Part shown: positions 54,236 through 63,055 of the stretch, piece after piece | Numbering within the stretch: position 1 is the stretch's first letter | Layout of the letters: each line of letters opens with the position of its first letter | Assembly: GCF_030503435.1 (NCBI RefSeq) | Contig: NZ_JAUKPO010000020.1 | Location: 1 to 64,000, forward strand | Reading direction: 5' to 3' | Origin: Rhodocytophaga aerolata | GTDB lineage: Bacteria > Bacteroidota > Bacteroidia > Cytophagales > 172606-1 | DNA length: 64,000 bases | Position numbers and translations under genes: made by a program | The notes under the pieces: generated by a model | What the model saw: the letters and a program-made list of their open reading frames with translations, nothing else | Database searches by the model: none | What the model was told of the DNA's origin: nothing

Positions 54236-54385
54236 TTACTGACCGATATAGCTTTTTTCAGCTGAAGCTACTTTTGGCTGGCTCTTTTGTACACGCAGTT
54301 GTTTTACTAACCAGATAATGGTCAACACAGCTACGACAAGTTGAAGCGTAAAAAGAATGTTAGTTTTTGTTAAATGCTTAATCAT
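54236..54385 (-). CDS. Small membrane protein, 49 residues
   Basis: A 49-residue protein with one membrane segment (about 9-27, LFTLQLVVAVLTIIWLV) and a basic tail. The leader CCAATTTTTTAAACTCC precedes the ATG at 54385. Family unknown. Adjacent to the endolysin gene; it could be a lysis accessory protein. Confidence 0.5.
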   Translation of the reverse strand: MIKHLTKTNILFTLQLVVAVLTIIWLVKQLRVQKSQPKVASAEKSYIGQ

Positions 54386-54457
54386 TGTATTGGAGTTTAA
54401 AAAATTGGTTGAGAAAAATTACAGTTGAAAAAATTTGGATTATCTCTGTTGGAGTGT

Positions 54458-55021
54458 TTAGTCATGGATATAGCTGGCTACCGAATGTAGCTGACTTTTG
54501 AGCCGGTATTTGCGGTAAACACCATCTCCTTCACGTGAACCCTGAGAGTTTGTGTTTCCTTCAATACAAGTGGCATATTTGCCTTCACCCCAAGATTCGA
54601 TAAAGCCAATATGTGCTAACCGTTTCTTACTAGCGAAGTAAATACCAAATACATCACCTTTAATTGGAATACGCTTAATTACCTTACCTGCTTTGTAAAC
54701 GAGCTTGTTTGCCGGAAACCATGTAGGCACCCATCCGGATTTTGGCGTTTTTACCTGGCACATCTCATAAATGAAGTTGACAAAGGCCGCACACCAGGCC
54801 TGACCTTTTTGTAAGTTGACTGAAGCTAAAAAAGCTTCAACCTCTTTTCCATCATTCTGGCCTGTCAGCTCCCTGGTGCCAATGTAGCGTTTAGCCGAAG
54901 TCATAACAGCCTCTCTCTTATCTTGCTCTGGAATAATATAACCTCCTGTTAGACTGTTTGCAAGGACCAGATTACAAGAAGCATATAAGCAAAATAGATA
55001 AATAATGAATATTTGGCGCAT
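54458..55021 (-). CDS. CHAP/NlpC-P60-like endolysin, secreted
   Basis: A 187-residue cell-wall hydrolase with a signal peptide (residues 1-21, ending NLVLA). The catalytic Cys lies in GQAWCAAFV near 77, the His in LAHIGFIE near 138 and a third residue in EGNTN near 155. This order fits a CHAP/papain-like amidase or endopeptidase. It overlaps the preceding holin-like gene by 73 bp in another frame. It is likely the lysis enzyme of the phage-like module, or a wall-opening enzyme for particle exit or transfer. Confidence 0.78.
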   Translation of the reverse strand: MRQIFIIYLFCLYASCNLVLANSLTGGYIIPEQDKREAVMTSAKRYIGTRELTGQNDGKEVEAFLASVNLQKGQAWCAAFVNFIYEMCQVKTPKSGWVPTWFPANKLVYKAGKVIKRIPIKGDVFGIYFASKKRLAHIGFIESWGEGKYATCIEGNTNSQGSREGDGVYRKYRLKSQLHSVASYIHD

Positions 55022-55317
55022 GTGAGCAGGGTATATTTAGTTGTATCATTCGATTTTAAAAAGTCATTCTCCATAGTCTCAATGAAATAGCCATAGAGTT
55101 TTGGAAAGTTGAGCCGGTACCCTAGCCATGCTACAGAAGAGGCGACCAGGACCTTAATTACTCCGAAAAAAATAATATTGAGCTGGCCACTGTCAAAAGA
55201 ACCAGCTTCAGGGTCAATAAGCCGGATGAAAGAGGGACCAATAAAATAGAGCACTAATGCAATGGGTAATCCTATCCATTCATTAAATAATTTGAGTAAT
55301 CGATTGAATTTGGACAT
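54949..55317 (-). CDS. Holin-like membrane protein
   Basis: A 122-residue protein, from the ATG at 55317, which the leader TATTTTTTCAACTCTCAACT precedes; an ATG at 55347 lies before that leader and is rejected. Three hydrophobic segments (about 14-32, 48-65, 98-118) and an N-terminal amphipathic basic part fit a holin. The C-terminal segment overlaps the endolysin signal peptide code by 73 bp. The holin call rests on position and topology only. Confidence 0.6.
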   Translation of the reverse strand: MSKFNRLLKLFNEWIGLPIALVLYFIGPSFIRLIDPEAGSFDSGQLNIIFFGVIKVLVASSVAWLGYRLNFPKLYGYFIETMENDFLKSNDTTKYTLLTCAKYSLFIYFAYMLLVIWSLQTV

Positions 55318-55357
55318 TAGTTGAGAGTTGAAAAAATAGAAAAACATGATTAGTTAA

Positions 55358-56041
55358 TTAATTGGGTTTTTTCTTATTGACACGTTCTGATACTACTACC
55401 GTCCGGACGGTATCTACTCCAGATAATGGGTTGTAGAGATAGGTTTCAGAAAGAAAGGGTTTAGGTTTCCAGAATTTGGGTATTATCCAGATCAGCTTAG
55501 GCCTAGCGCCTTGGTAAACGGCAGTCGTTACATCATTGCGGATAGTAGAGCCTGGTAGCACTTCATAGGTTTCTCCATTATCCATAATGGTGAACTGGTT
55601 GTAGGTATCATCATAGTGGCCTACTTTTCCTTTGCGCTTTGTGGTATCTCCCACAATGGTTATCACATTGATTGTGGTATCAATCTTTGCCATTTTCAGA
55701 CCTTCCAAACGGGTTGTAATGGATAGATCAGTCATAGAGTGAATCCTTGTAGAGTTTTTATTGAGTTCGGTATTAAACTGTTTAGAAAGGATGGAGAGCT
55801 TTTTATCCATTAGCTCCGAAAAAAGCTTGATAGATAATTCGTCTACCTCTACTGTGGCCTTCATCTGGCTGGCAGCATTGGTTTCTCTGATAATTTCCTT
55901 TTCCTTGTAAAACTCTTTGGTCTGAATCGCTTCCTTTTCAAACTTGTCAGCCTTATTGTAGAAATACTGAATACCGGCCTGTTGCATCAGTAGAAGCAAG
56001 ATCACTACTACTCTGAAAATTAAATCAATGCTGAATTTCAT
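55358..56041 (-). CDS. Membrane-anchored coiled-coil protein
   Basis: A 227-residue protein with one N-terminal membrane segment (about residues 7-24) followed by a charged helical region (25-110) and a beta-rich end (ITIVGDTTKRKGKVGH, then TYEVLPGSTIRND). Family unknown. Its ATG directly follows the stop of the upstream gene. The topology resembles small spanin-like or injection-related proteins, but this is not enough to name it. Confidence 0.5.
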   Translation of the reverse strand: MKFSIDLIFRVVVILLLLMQQAGIQYFYNKADKFEKEAIQTKEFYKEKEIIRETNAASQMKATVEVDELSIKLFSELMDKKLSILSKQFNTELNKNSTRIHSMTDLSITTRLEGLKMAKIDTTINVITIVGDTTKRKGKVGHYDDTYNQFTIMDNGETYEVLPGSTIRNDVTTAVYQGARPKLIWIIPKFWKPKPFLSETYLYNPLSGVDTVRTVVVSERVNKKKPN

Positions 56042-56680
56042 CTAGTTGTTGGTTAAAAAATTATCAATTTTATACTCCAGCTCTTTTTTGTATTTGAGTA
56101 CTTGATGTGAGTTGATGGATTTAAAGTCAAAATTCTCTGACAGGTAAGCAATACAGAGCATACCTACTGACACTAAGCGGTTATCATTTTCCCTTGGCGC
56201 ATGTAAGAGCACACACACCATATAGCTGTAGCCTCTTGACTTCATGAACTTATCCATGTGCCAGTCGTCACAATGGCCTTGTTGCAGGCTCACAAACTCA
56301 TTTTCCGACATTGCCACAAAGGTTTTTGAGAAGTTTTTAAGTGGCAGGTTCTGGCTTTGTGCATCTACATGCAGACTGTCTGTAATCGCCCATTCAGTAT
56401 ACATGGAGAGCTTCTTAATGGAATCTCCCCCGGCATAAAATTCTCCGTTATGTAGCCGCCATACCGATACGTGTTGCGCTTTTGTCTGGTCCCCAATGAC
56501 TACGCAATGATTTTCTATATCATTCTTTTTCTGCATGAGTACTTTTGGGTCTGACTTAGCCTCCGCTATTTTGGCCGTTCGCAGTTGTTTGACACGCTTG
56601 ATTACTTCTAATCCCACGTACCCCAAAAAAAGCACTAGTAATTCACTTGATTCTTTTAATAACTCTTTAATAGATTCCAT
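56042..56680 (-). CDS. Membrane-bound protein with GAF-like domain
   Basis: A 212-residue protein with an N-terminal membrane segment (about 12-26). Residues about 60-200 resemble a GAF-like sensor fold (HCVVIGDQTKAQHVSVWRLHNGEF, then VSVGMLCIAYL). Similar proteins are found in phage genomes near lysis genes. Function unknown. Confidence 0.5.
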   Translation of the reverse strand: MESIKELLKESSELLVLFLGYVGLEVIKRVKQLRTAKIAEAKSDPKVLMQKKNDIENHCVVIGDQTKAQHVSVWRLHNGEFYAGGDSIKKLSMYTEWAITDSLHVDAQSQNLPLKNFSKTFVAMSENEFVSLQQGHCDDWHMDKFMKSRGYSYMVCVLLHAPRENDNRLVSVGMLCIAYLSENFDFKSINSHQVLKYKKELEYKIDNFLTNN

Positions 56681-56757
56681 TCATTTCCTTACCTTTTCGG
56701 CAAGCGGTTACAGTTTAAAAAATTAGCTTAAAGCTATATGACTAAAGAATGGTCATA

Positions 56758-56838
56758 TTGACCAGGAATGGTCAAAAGGTTAAAGAGTGGTTTGTTTATG
56801 GTCTACTACACATCTACACATCTACACATCTACATATA
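56758..56838. repeat. Palindrome and octamer array 3
   Basis: One copy of the 6-nt-spacer palindrome, TTGACC-AGGAAT-GGTCAA at 56758-56775, is followed by three tandem octamers TACACATC at 56807-56830 and TACATATA at 56831-56838. In the other strand the octamer is TAGATGTG by cyclic reading, the same class as at 39961 and 41787. The site is about 17 kb from the par genes. Confidence 0.75.
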
Positions 56839-56888
56839 TAGATAACTATATGGATAGAGGTATAGGCAGGTCTGATGAATGGTTGGTT

Positions 56889-57149
56889 TTAGTCGAATCT
56901 TTCTTTAAAAAGCTTTTCAGCTTCTTTTAAAGCATTTCTTTGTTTTCGTTCTTCTAGGAGTTCAAAAAGGAGTGAAACAAGGCTTATACCAATGCCAATA
57001 GCCATTATAGGTAAAAAATCAGTTGGCAGGCTAGGAGCATTTTTCATATACTTCATGAGCAGGATAATACAGGTAATGATTAAATACCAACCAAACTTGG
57101 ATATCCTAAAAATGCTTCCTAAGAAAAAAATGCGAATTAAAAGTTTCAT
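56889..57149 (-). CDS. Small membrane protein, two segments
   Basis: An 86-residue protein with hydrophobic stretches at about 3-32 and 45-66 and a charged, possibly coiled-coil C-terminus (EERKQRNALKEAEKLFKERF). Family unknown. Confidence 0.5.
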   Translation of the reverse strand: MKLLIRIFFLGSIFRISKFGWYLIITCIILLMKYMKNAPSLPTDFLPIMAIGIGISLVSLLFELLEERKQRNALKEAEKLFKERFD

Positions 57150-57167
57150 ACTACTTGCTGCTTAGAC

Positions 57168-57398
57168 TTACTTAACTATTTTATTGTGCATGTTCTTTTG
57201 CAGCATATCCATAAATTCATCCCAAAGCTGTTGCTCCTTGGCAGATAGCTTATTATAATTGACAAACATAGGCTCTACTTTACTATACCGGTGTATCCCT
57301 CTGGCCAACCTTGCCTCCTCACTATAATCCATAATAACGGCCTGCTTGATAGATTCTTCTACTTTAGGAAAATGCACAATCATACTTTCTAAAATCAT
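57168..57398 (-). CDS. Unknown small protein coupled to patatin
   Basis: A 76-residue protein, helical, not recognised. It overlaps the end of the patatin gene by 4 bp (ATGA), so it is co-translated. It may be an inhibitor or partner of the phospholipase. Confidence 0.5.
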   Translation of the reverse strand: MILESMIVHFPKVEESIKQAVIMDYSEEARLARGIHRYSKVEPMFVNYNKLSAKEQQLWDEFMDMLQKNMHNKIVK

Positions 57399-58354
57399 AC
57401 GGCCTCCGATAAGATACTGCCAGAATACCGGTCAATCCTTTTTTCATCCAAAGCTGTATTGTAGCCAAGTTGCCACCAAGCGTTCATTTTAGCCTTGTCG
57501 AAAATGAGCGAATTATTGGTTAATTTCTCTGGAATCCAGTATACGTTAACTTTTACTTTATAGGCATGTGCATACAGCAAACCTGTCTCTAAATCGTTGG
57601 CTTCAATCTCATGGCGCATAATATCTGCAAGCCGGAACACATTATGAAAGAAATCTTTGGCCGGTGACTTTTGCAGGGCATTTCTGCGGCACCGGTGTAT
57701 GATCACATCTACATGGGTAGCGCCCATCTGAATCACTTTCTTAAGTGACAATAGCTCGGTTACCCCTCCATCACACCATTCTCCTCCATTTTTATAGCCG
57801 ATACTCATTACCCCAGGTGCATTGGCCGAAAACCAAAGGTAGTCTACCATATCCTCATACGAACAATCTAAGGAAGAAAAATGATGAATCTGTTCTGGCT
57901 CTCTGGAAGTTTCCTGGCAGGCCACAATGATCTGTTTGCCCGATTGCTGCAAGCATTCAAAATCAGCCTGAGAGAAAAAGCGTTTAATGGTTTTCCGCAA
58001 AGCTGAAGAATCCCCTAGCGTAGTTTTGCCTTGCAGAATACGCCAGATAGCCTTCCATATGTGAATTTTTCCATCGGCCTTGAACGGATTATAGGTAAAA
58101 ATATCCTTTTGGGTCACAGTCGTATAGGCTTCCCGTAGCCGGTCCCACTCACGCAAAGCGACCAGTGGCGAAAGCAGCGAACCGGTAGAAACGCCTGAAA
58201 TAATCTGATAATCTTTATTTAGTCTGGCAAGGGTACCTCCACCCAAAGCGCCTAATGCCCCACCTCCGGAAATCACAAGGGCATGGACCGGCATACGGTC
58301 TACTGGTGCAAGGTTGGGGAATTGATCTAAAACAGGTGCAATTAACTTGTTCAT
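57395..58354 (-). CDS. Patatin-like phospholipase
   Basis: A 319-residue patatin-like lipid acyl hydrolase. The oxyanion loop SGGGALGALGGG near 30-41, the nucleophile motif GVSTG (Ser near 57) and the catalytic Asp in CDGG near 195 form a complete Ser-Asp dyad. Such enzymes cleave membrane phospholipids. On a phage-like element it may help to open membranes, while in defence systems patatins act as abortive effectors; there is no sensor gene next to it, so the former is slightly favoured. The leader ATTTTTTCAACTGCT precedes its ATG. Confidence 0.85.
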   Translation of the reverse strand: MNKLIAPVLDQFPNLAPVDRMPVHALVISGGGALGALGGGTLARLNKDYQIISGVSTGSLLSPLVALREWDRLREAYTTVTQKDIFTYNPFKADGKIHIWKAIWRILQGKTTLGDSSALRKTIKRFFSQADFECLQQSGKQIIVACQETSREPEQIHHFSSLDCSYEDMVDYLWFSANAPGVMSIGYKNGGEWCDGGVTELLSLKKVIQMGATHVDVIIHRCRRNALQKSPAKDFFHNVFRLADIMRHEIEANDLETGLLYAHAYKVKVNVYWIPEKLTNNSLIFDKAKMNAWWQLGYNTALDEKRIDRYSGSILSEAV

Positions 58355-58384
58355 AGCAGTTGAAAAAATGACCGGTAGGTCTTA

Positions 58385-58987
58385 TTAAATAGTGACAAAA
58401 TTGATTAGATAGGCTCTGACAGTGGTTTGTCCATCTGAGAGAAGATTATCCAGGTATGGCTCTGTAGAGGCAGCTAATTGGGTATGTAGCGGTTCTAGTA
58501 CCCCTTCAATGTAGAGGTCTATGTTTTGCTTAAAGACAGACATAATTTTAAATCCATCTAGGGGACCTAACAGATACCAGGCATTAAATTTTACTTCATT
58601 AATGATATTCTGCCTTCTAATTTTGCCCTCTGTGATAGCCTCTAAAGGTGAATAATACTTAATGGTTTCTTTTATTTCTCCGACAAACCCGGATGCCAAC
58701 AACCATTCAATTCGTTTTTCTCGCTTATATACAAAGTCGTCTTTGCGGATATAGGTATTGTACTCTCTTACGCATAGCCCGGAATAGGCATTACTTACTT
58801 CATCAAACTTTTTGTAGTAATCTACTCCAATTAGCTCTCCTTTGACGAATTTGCGCACTTTGTGCAGGCCTAAAATATCATAGTTCAGATTGGCTGGCGA
58901 TTCCTCCAGGCCGGTGAGCACAAACACGTTCAAATTTGGCCTTGGCTCTACAGTCAGCGTAAGTTGTTGTTCTTGTATGGGTTCCAT
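58385..58987 (-). CDS. Unknown protein of tail-like cluster
   Basis: A 200-residue protein, not recognised, beta-rich at the N-terminus (QLTLTVEPRPNLNVFVL) and mixed later. It is joined to the next upstream gene by a 1-bp overlap. Position between the patatin and the beta-helix genes suggests a structural or adaptor protein. Confidence 0.5.
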   Translation of the reverse strand: MEPIQEQQLTLTVEPRPNLNVFVLTGLEESPANLNYDILGLHKVRKFVKGELIGVDYYKKFDEVSNAYSGLCVREYNTYIRKDDFVYKREKRIEWLLASGFVGEIKETIKYYSPLEAITEGKIRRQNIINEVKFNAWYLLGPLDGFKIMSVFKQNIDLYIEGVLEPLHTQLAASTEPYLDNLLSDGQTTVRAYLINFVTI

Positions 58988-59640
58988 TACTTAGCTATAA
59001 TTTTAAGCGTGAAAAATTCAGGACTATAGTTGATATCACTCATAAGCGAGTGAGTAGCCGGAAACTGTGCTGGCAGGCCACTAGCCGAATAGGTAAGTGG
59101 TGCCTCTATCCGGGACACTCCAGCGGTAGCCGAAGGGGAATCATAGTGCAACACTATATCCTGAGATACGGTAGAAAAGCCTCTGAACACTAGCGGTTTT
59201 TTCGTATCTGCATGATCTGTAGTCAAGGCAAGGTAGTACAAGCCTGCCTCCAAGAGCACATTCATACCCGAAACCACATACTCAGCTCCATAGGTGGTTA
59301 TGGTAATATCCATTGTCTGCAAAAGTAGCTCTGAAGGCAAAAAGCTGTCCAGATTGGATTTATAAAGACCAAAGCGGAATTTGGTAGCGTTCAGATTACC
59401 TCCTTGCAGCAGGTATAAACCCATTTGCAGGATTCTGGCAGAACGGGTTATTTTAAAAGGAATAGCCCGTAGCTTGCCTGTAAGCAGGCCTGTTGCATTA
59501 CCCATTGCAGGGTTACCAAGCAGGTAAGGACAATATGGCCTTCCTGTGCGTATAGCCAGGGTAGACTGCGCCAGCCGGTGCTCCACACTGTCGGTAAACA
59601 GCCGGTCAATATCTTTATCATCGTAGGTAAGCCAACCCAT
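58987..59640 (-). CDS. Unknown structural-like protein
   Basis: A 217-residue beta-rich protein, family not recognised. It contains a jelly-roll-like pattern (TDHADTKKPLVFRGFSTVS, ITTYGAEYVVSGMNVL). It resembles receptor-binding or fibre-accessory proteins in composition. Confidence 0.5.
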   Translation of the reverse strand: MGWLTYDDKDIDRLFTDSVEHRLAQSTLAIRTGRPYCPYLLGNPAMGNATGLLTGKLRAIPFKITRSARILQMGLYLLQGGNLNATKFRFGLYKSNLDSFLPSELLLQTMDITITTYGAEYVVSGMNVLLEAGLYYLALTTDHADTKKPLVFRGFSTVSQDIVLHYDSPSATAGVSRIEAPLTYSASGLPAQFPATHSLMSDINYSPEFFTLKIIAK

Positions 59641-59644
59641 AGTG

Positions 59645-60094
59645 TTACTTATAATAGCCTAAAATTCTAATGGAAATTATGTATGCTGTTGCCTGAGCCA
59701 CTAGCTGCTTTTTTAAGACAAGAGCTGTGTTGGCCGGTACCACTGGTGTAGCTCCGTTAATGATCATCGGCATGAAGGTGTCCATGCGTATCTCCGAAAG
59801 GTCCAGGTACTCAATGAGCCAGTTATAATCCTGTGAGAGGAAACCTACGGAAATGGCCGGTGCCTGCACTAGACCAGAAATATTCTCCGGAACAAAGTCA
59901 ATCTTTGTAATAAACAGCCGCTTGCCATTGTCAATGGCAGGCATCAGCTCCACTAAGGCAGCATCAGCCAGGGACACATTTTCTAGTACTTTCGTTACGA
60001 TATTGATATTAGCCGGTGCATACAGGTTTCCTTTCCAGAACAGGCCTTCTTCGGTTTCAATTAAGTTTTGCGAAATGAAATTTTTGTACCCCAT
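59645..60094 (-). CDS. Small structural-like protein with shared N-terminal signature
   Basis: A 149-residue beta-rich protein. The N-terminus NLIETEEGLFWKGN resembles those of the two following beta-helix proteins (NLVDSSLGLFYKNR and RLIDTGQVISYKGI), so all three may dock on one site of a particle or on a baseplate. The remaining fold is unknown. Confidence 0.55.
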   Translation of the reverse strand: MGYKNFISQNLIETEEGLFWKGNLYAPANINIVTKVLENVSLADAALVELMPAIDNGKRLFITKIDFVPENISGLVQAPAISVGFLSQDYNWLIEYLDLSEIRMDTFMPMIINGATPVVPANTALVLKKQLVAQATAYIISIRILGYYK

Positions 60095-60121
60095 GACTGA
60101 AGCTGTTTAGTGTGAGAAAGA

Positions 60122-60697
60122 TTATTGAGGCAATTCTACCTGTGGCGCTGGCCTATCGAACTTCCCGGCAGCAGCCTCTAGGGTTAATTGCTGATCAATA
60201 ATTACTCCTTCCGGATAGACTTTAGACAGGTCAGCAAAATGCTGGTATTCTGATATCATTACGTCATTTACCTCAATCATCCGGTCTTTGGTCCCTTTTA
60301 GCACTACGGTAAAATCCGGAATTTCCCCTGGTATATGGATGCCATTGCGGAAATGACGTACCACTACTGGCAATTGAAACTCTATGCCAGGTATCACATC
60401 AATTACTCTGTTGCAGTAAAGGGTACGGGTAACGGTAGCATCGTATGGGTCAGCTCCGATTTCTTTTACGTTATGAAAGTGCTCGGTAACTTGTGGGTGT
60501 TTAGCCTCAAAAATGGCAATACAGGCATTTACTAGATCTGTATAAGTTGTTTTGAATGCCTCTGACTGATCAGCCATCAATACATTGTGATGTGCCTCCG
60601 GCAAGCTACTTGTCAGGTTGCTGACAGCTTCCCGTTGCATGAAAATCCGGTGTAAGGCAGTACCGTTAGCTTTTAATTGGATAATTATTCTGTCCAT
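60122..60697 (-). CDS. Unknown protein
   Basis: A 191-residue protein, not recognised, mixed alpha/beta, in the tail-like cluster. Its ATG at 60697 is preceded by three U-rich leader units (60699-60740), the densest leader array of this window. Confidence 0.5.
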   Translation of the reverse strand: MDRIIIQLKANGTALHRIFMQREAVSNLTSSLPEAHHNVLMADQSEAFKTTYTDLVNACIAIFEAKHPQVTEHFHNVKEIGADPYDATVTRTLYCNRVIDVIPGIEFQLPVVVRHFRNGIHIPGEIPDFTVVLKGTKDRMIEVNDVMISEYQHFADLSKVYPEGVIIDQQLTLEAAAGKFDRPAPQVELPQ

Positions 60698-60760
60698 GAG
60701 TTGAAAAAATGAAAGTTAAAAAATGCTTAGTTGAAAAAATCGGCCTGTTTGCCGGTATGA

Positions 60761-61894
60761 TTAATATTTGGCTGTTCTAATGTTGATCGTTTCTACTACT
60801 GAGTTGAAGCCTAAACTTTCTGTAGTATTGGCTATTCCTGTGTTGAAATTAGCCTTGTTGTACTGGCTACAAAACAGTTCCAGCTTGGGTCCAAAGTTCG
60901 TGTTTTCCAGTATACTCGGTGCAACAGCTCCGGCCTGGAACTGACATTGATAGAATTTCATCAAACCTACATTTTCTACAATGTTGCTGTTATGCTTGAA
61001 AATGGATTCATCGGTGCAGATAAAGCGAGAGTTATAGGCATTGAATGTCAACGCTTGAGCATAAAAGCTTTGCAGTTTGCTCTTAAAAGTCACATTCTGA
61101 CAATGGAACAGTCTGAAAGGCCTCCATAGATCATTGTGTATTTTGCCGTTCCTGCACTCAATAAGGCCTATGTTTTCTATTGTGTCTAAACTAATCTCAT
61201 TAACCGGATTAAATACCCTGGCAGTAGCCAGCTCTGAGGTATTGCGAAGGATGCGGATATTGCGGAGTATCGCATTGCGGTTGGTGGCATGGCCTTCCAC
61301 ATTATCCCCTGTTCTGAAATTCCACTCATACGAACTTTCAACAAGGTCAATATCTTCGATAATGCAATTAGTTGTGAGCGTATCTGAAAGTGAAGTAGTG
61401 GTTGTTGACCATGTACGCAGGCCTTTAACTCTTCCAGAGCCATTAGGCATAATTAGTTGACCATTCCAAATGCCAGAGCCATCACTAATGATCATACCTC
61501 CGAAGGTGCCAGAATAGCTACCGTTCACCCTGGAACCTTGCAGCAGGTACATTACGCCAGAGCCAGTATTATTATTGATATTGATGTTGCCATTAATGGT
61601 TGCTCCCCGTAAAACCAGGTGTGTAAAGCCGGAAACTTTGCCGGTGACGTTTTCATTGTAGGTCCCGGTCATTACTTCTATGATATCACCCGTGTTAGGA
61701 GCAGCAGCTATGGCAGCAGAAATAGTCTTATAAGGCTTATCAAACCGGCCACGTGCGCCGGTGGTATCATCCCCATCTGTGCCGTTGACATAGAAAATTC
61801 TTCCCATGTTTAAGGCCAGAATCACCTCTCTGTTTTTATAAAATAGCCCAAGAGAGCTATCTACCAGGTTTTCATTTAGATAGTGCTTTGGCAT
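60761..61894 (-). CDS. Right-handed beta-helix protein (tail-spike-like)
   Basis: A 377-residue protein. After the N-terminal signature NLVDSSLGLFYKNR comes a YVNGTDGDDTTGARGRFDKP capping region near 34-53 and DIIEVMTGTYNE, the typical entry of pectate-lyase-like beta-helices in phage spike proteins. Repeats rich in N, G and T follow. No catalytic residues can be named. Probable role is host surface binding. Confidence 0.72.
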   Translation of the reverse strand: MPKHYLNENLVDSSLGLFYKNREVILALNMGRIFYVNGTDGDDTTGARGRFDKPYKTISAAIAAAPNTGDIIEVMTGTYNENVTGKVSGFTHLVLRGATINGNININNNTGSGVMYLLQGSRVNGSYSGTFGGMIISDGSGIWNGQLIMPNGSGRVKGLRTWSTTTTSLSDTLTTNCIIEDIDLVESSYEWNFRTGDNVEGHATNRNAILRNIRILRNTSELATARVFNPVNEISLDTIENIGLIECRNGKIHNDLWRPFRLFHCQNVTFKSKLQSFYAQALTFNAYNSRFICTDESIFKHNSNIVENVGLMKFYQCQFQAGAVAPSILENTNFGPKLELFCSQYNKANFNTGIANTTESLGFNSVVETINIRTAKY

Positions 61895-61898
61895 AGCC

Positions 61899-63047
61899 TT
61901 AAATCGTTATATCAGATAATGTTTCTTCAAAAATGTAGTTGCGGATCACTGACTGGTAGCGAACAGCAGGCAGGTCCTTATTGCCGGTGCAGTTGATAAA
62001 CTTCACTGAGGTTGCTCCATACTGGTCCACATAGGCAAATATTTGCGTAGCTGAAGAGTGAGCAATCAAGCGGCAATTCAAAAATTCCTGTTGGTTAGGA
62101 AAATCAAGCAAAGGCTTGAAATACACCGGAAACGTTGTCTTGGAGACAAAATCACAGTTCTGGAACCCGAACCTTTGAATATAATCCTGTCCGGACCAGG
62201 CATAGGTCTGGCCAATGAACTTAGAGTTAATGGCTCTAATGCGACCAAATTGATAATCCCGTAGGGCTTCGTAGAGTTTTGATTCTGTGGTGCAGCCTTC
62301 CAGAATAAAGGTCATATCCACCCCTACAATGGCCTGGTTGCTGTTAGAAAGCATATCACAATCCCGTAGGATAGCCCGGTTAGAGCCTCCGTAGAGATTT
62401 AGGCAACGGCCTAGATCAGTACGGACAGTTACTCTCTCAAACAGGTAGCTATTGCCATTGTGAGCTTCGTTACAGGCAATGCCATGCCCTCTTCCGGTAA
62501 TACTAATCTTGCCATCCCGGTAGGTAAAGTGTCTGCCTTTAGCAAATTCAAAAGCAGCCGCATTGGTGCAGGTTACGTCAATGCCACCTACAAACAGGTC
62601 AATGTAGTGTAGAAAAGGCATCCATACAGCTCTCGCTGTAGCCGTATCTGCATTGGTAACACCTGTGCGCTGAATGGTCCCAACACCTAGAATGTTTATC
62701 TTTCTTTCTACATTCAGGCCAGTATAGGTAATGGTATGTTGGGTAGCATCGGCAGAGGTATTTCTCAGCGTAGCTCCATACAGAAACAAGGTGACAGACT
62801 TGGTAAGATTAATTTGTCCATCATAGGTGCCGGTAAAAATATAGACAAAGCCAAAGTCCGGTGTAGCATCTACAGCCGCCTGTATGGTCCTAAACGGTTT
62901 ATCTATCTGGCCAACCTGCGCTATAGCATTATCTCCTTCCAGGGACACGTAGCTGATTGCGCCAAACTTGGAGGAAAGCGCCAGGGGTATGCCTTTGTAG
63001 CTAATTACCTGTCCAGTATCTATTAATCTATCATTAATTTTGTGCAT
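61899..63047 (-). CDS. Right-handed beta-helix protein (tail-spike-like)
   Basis: A 382-residue paralogue of the previous protein: N-terminal RLIDTGQVISYKGI, then IDKPFRTIQAAVDA and FVYIFTGTYDG, then beta-helix repeats with CDMLSNSN-type turns. It shares the layout but little sequence beyond the entry region, suggesting diversification of receptor binding. Confidence 0.7.
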   Translation of the reverse strand: MHKINDRLIDTGQVISYKGIPLALSSKFGAISYVSLEGDNAIAQVGQIDKPFRTIQAAVDATPDFGFVYIFTGTYDGQINLTKSVTLFLYGATLRNTSADATQHTITYTGLNVERKINILGVGTIQRTGVTNADTATARAVWMPFLHYIDLFVGGIDVTCTNAAAFEFAKGRHFTYRDGKISITGRGHGIACNEAHNGNSYLFERVTVRTDLGRCLNLYGGSNRAILRDCDMLSNSNQAIVGVDMTFILEGCTTESKLYEALRDYQFGRIRAINSKFIGQTYAWSGQDYIQRFGFQNCDFVSKTTFPVYFKPLLDFPNQQEFLNCRLIAHSSATQIFAYVDQYGATSVKFINCTGNKDLPAVRYQSVIRNYIFEETLSDITI

Positions 63048-63055
63048 GGCTGTTA

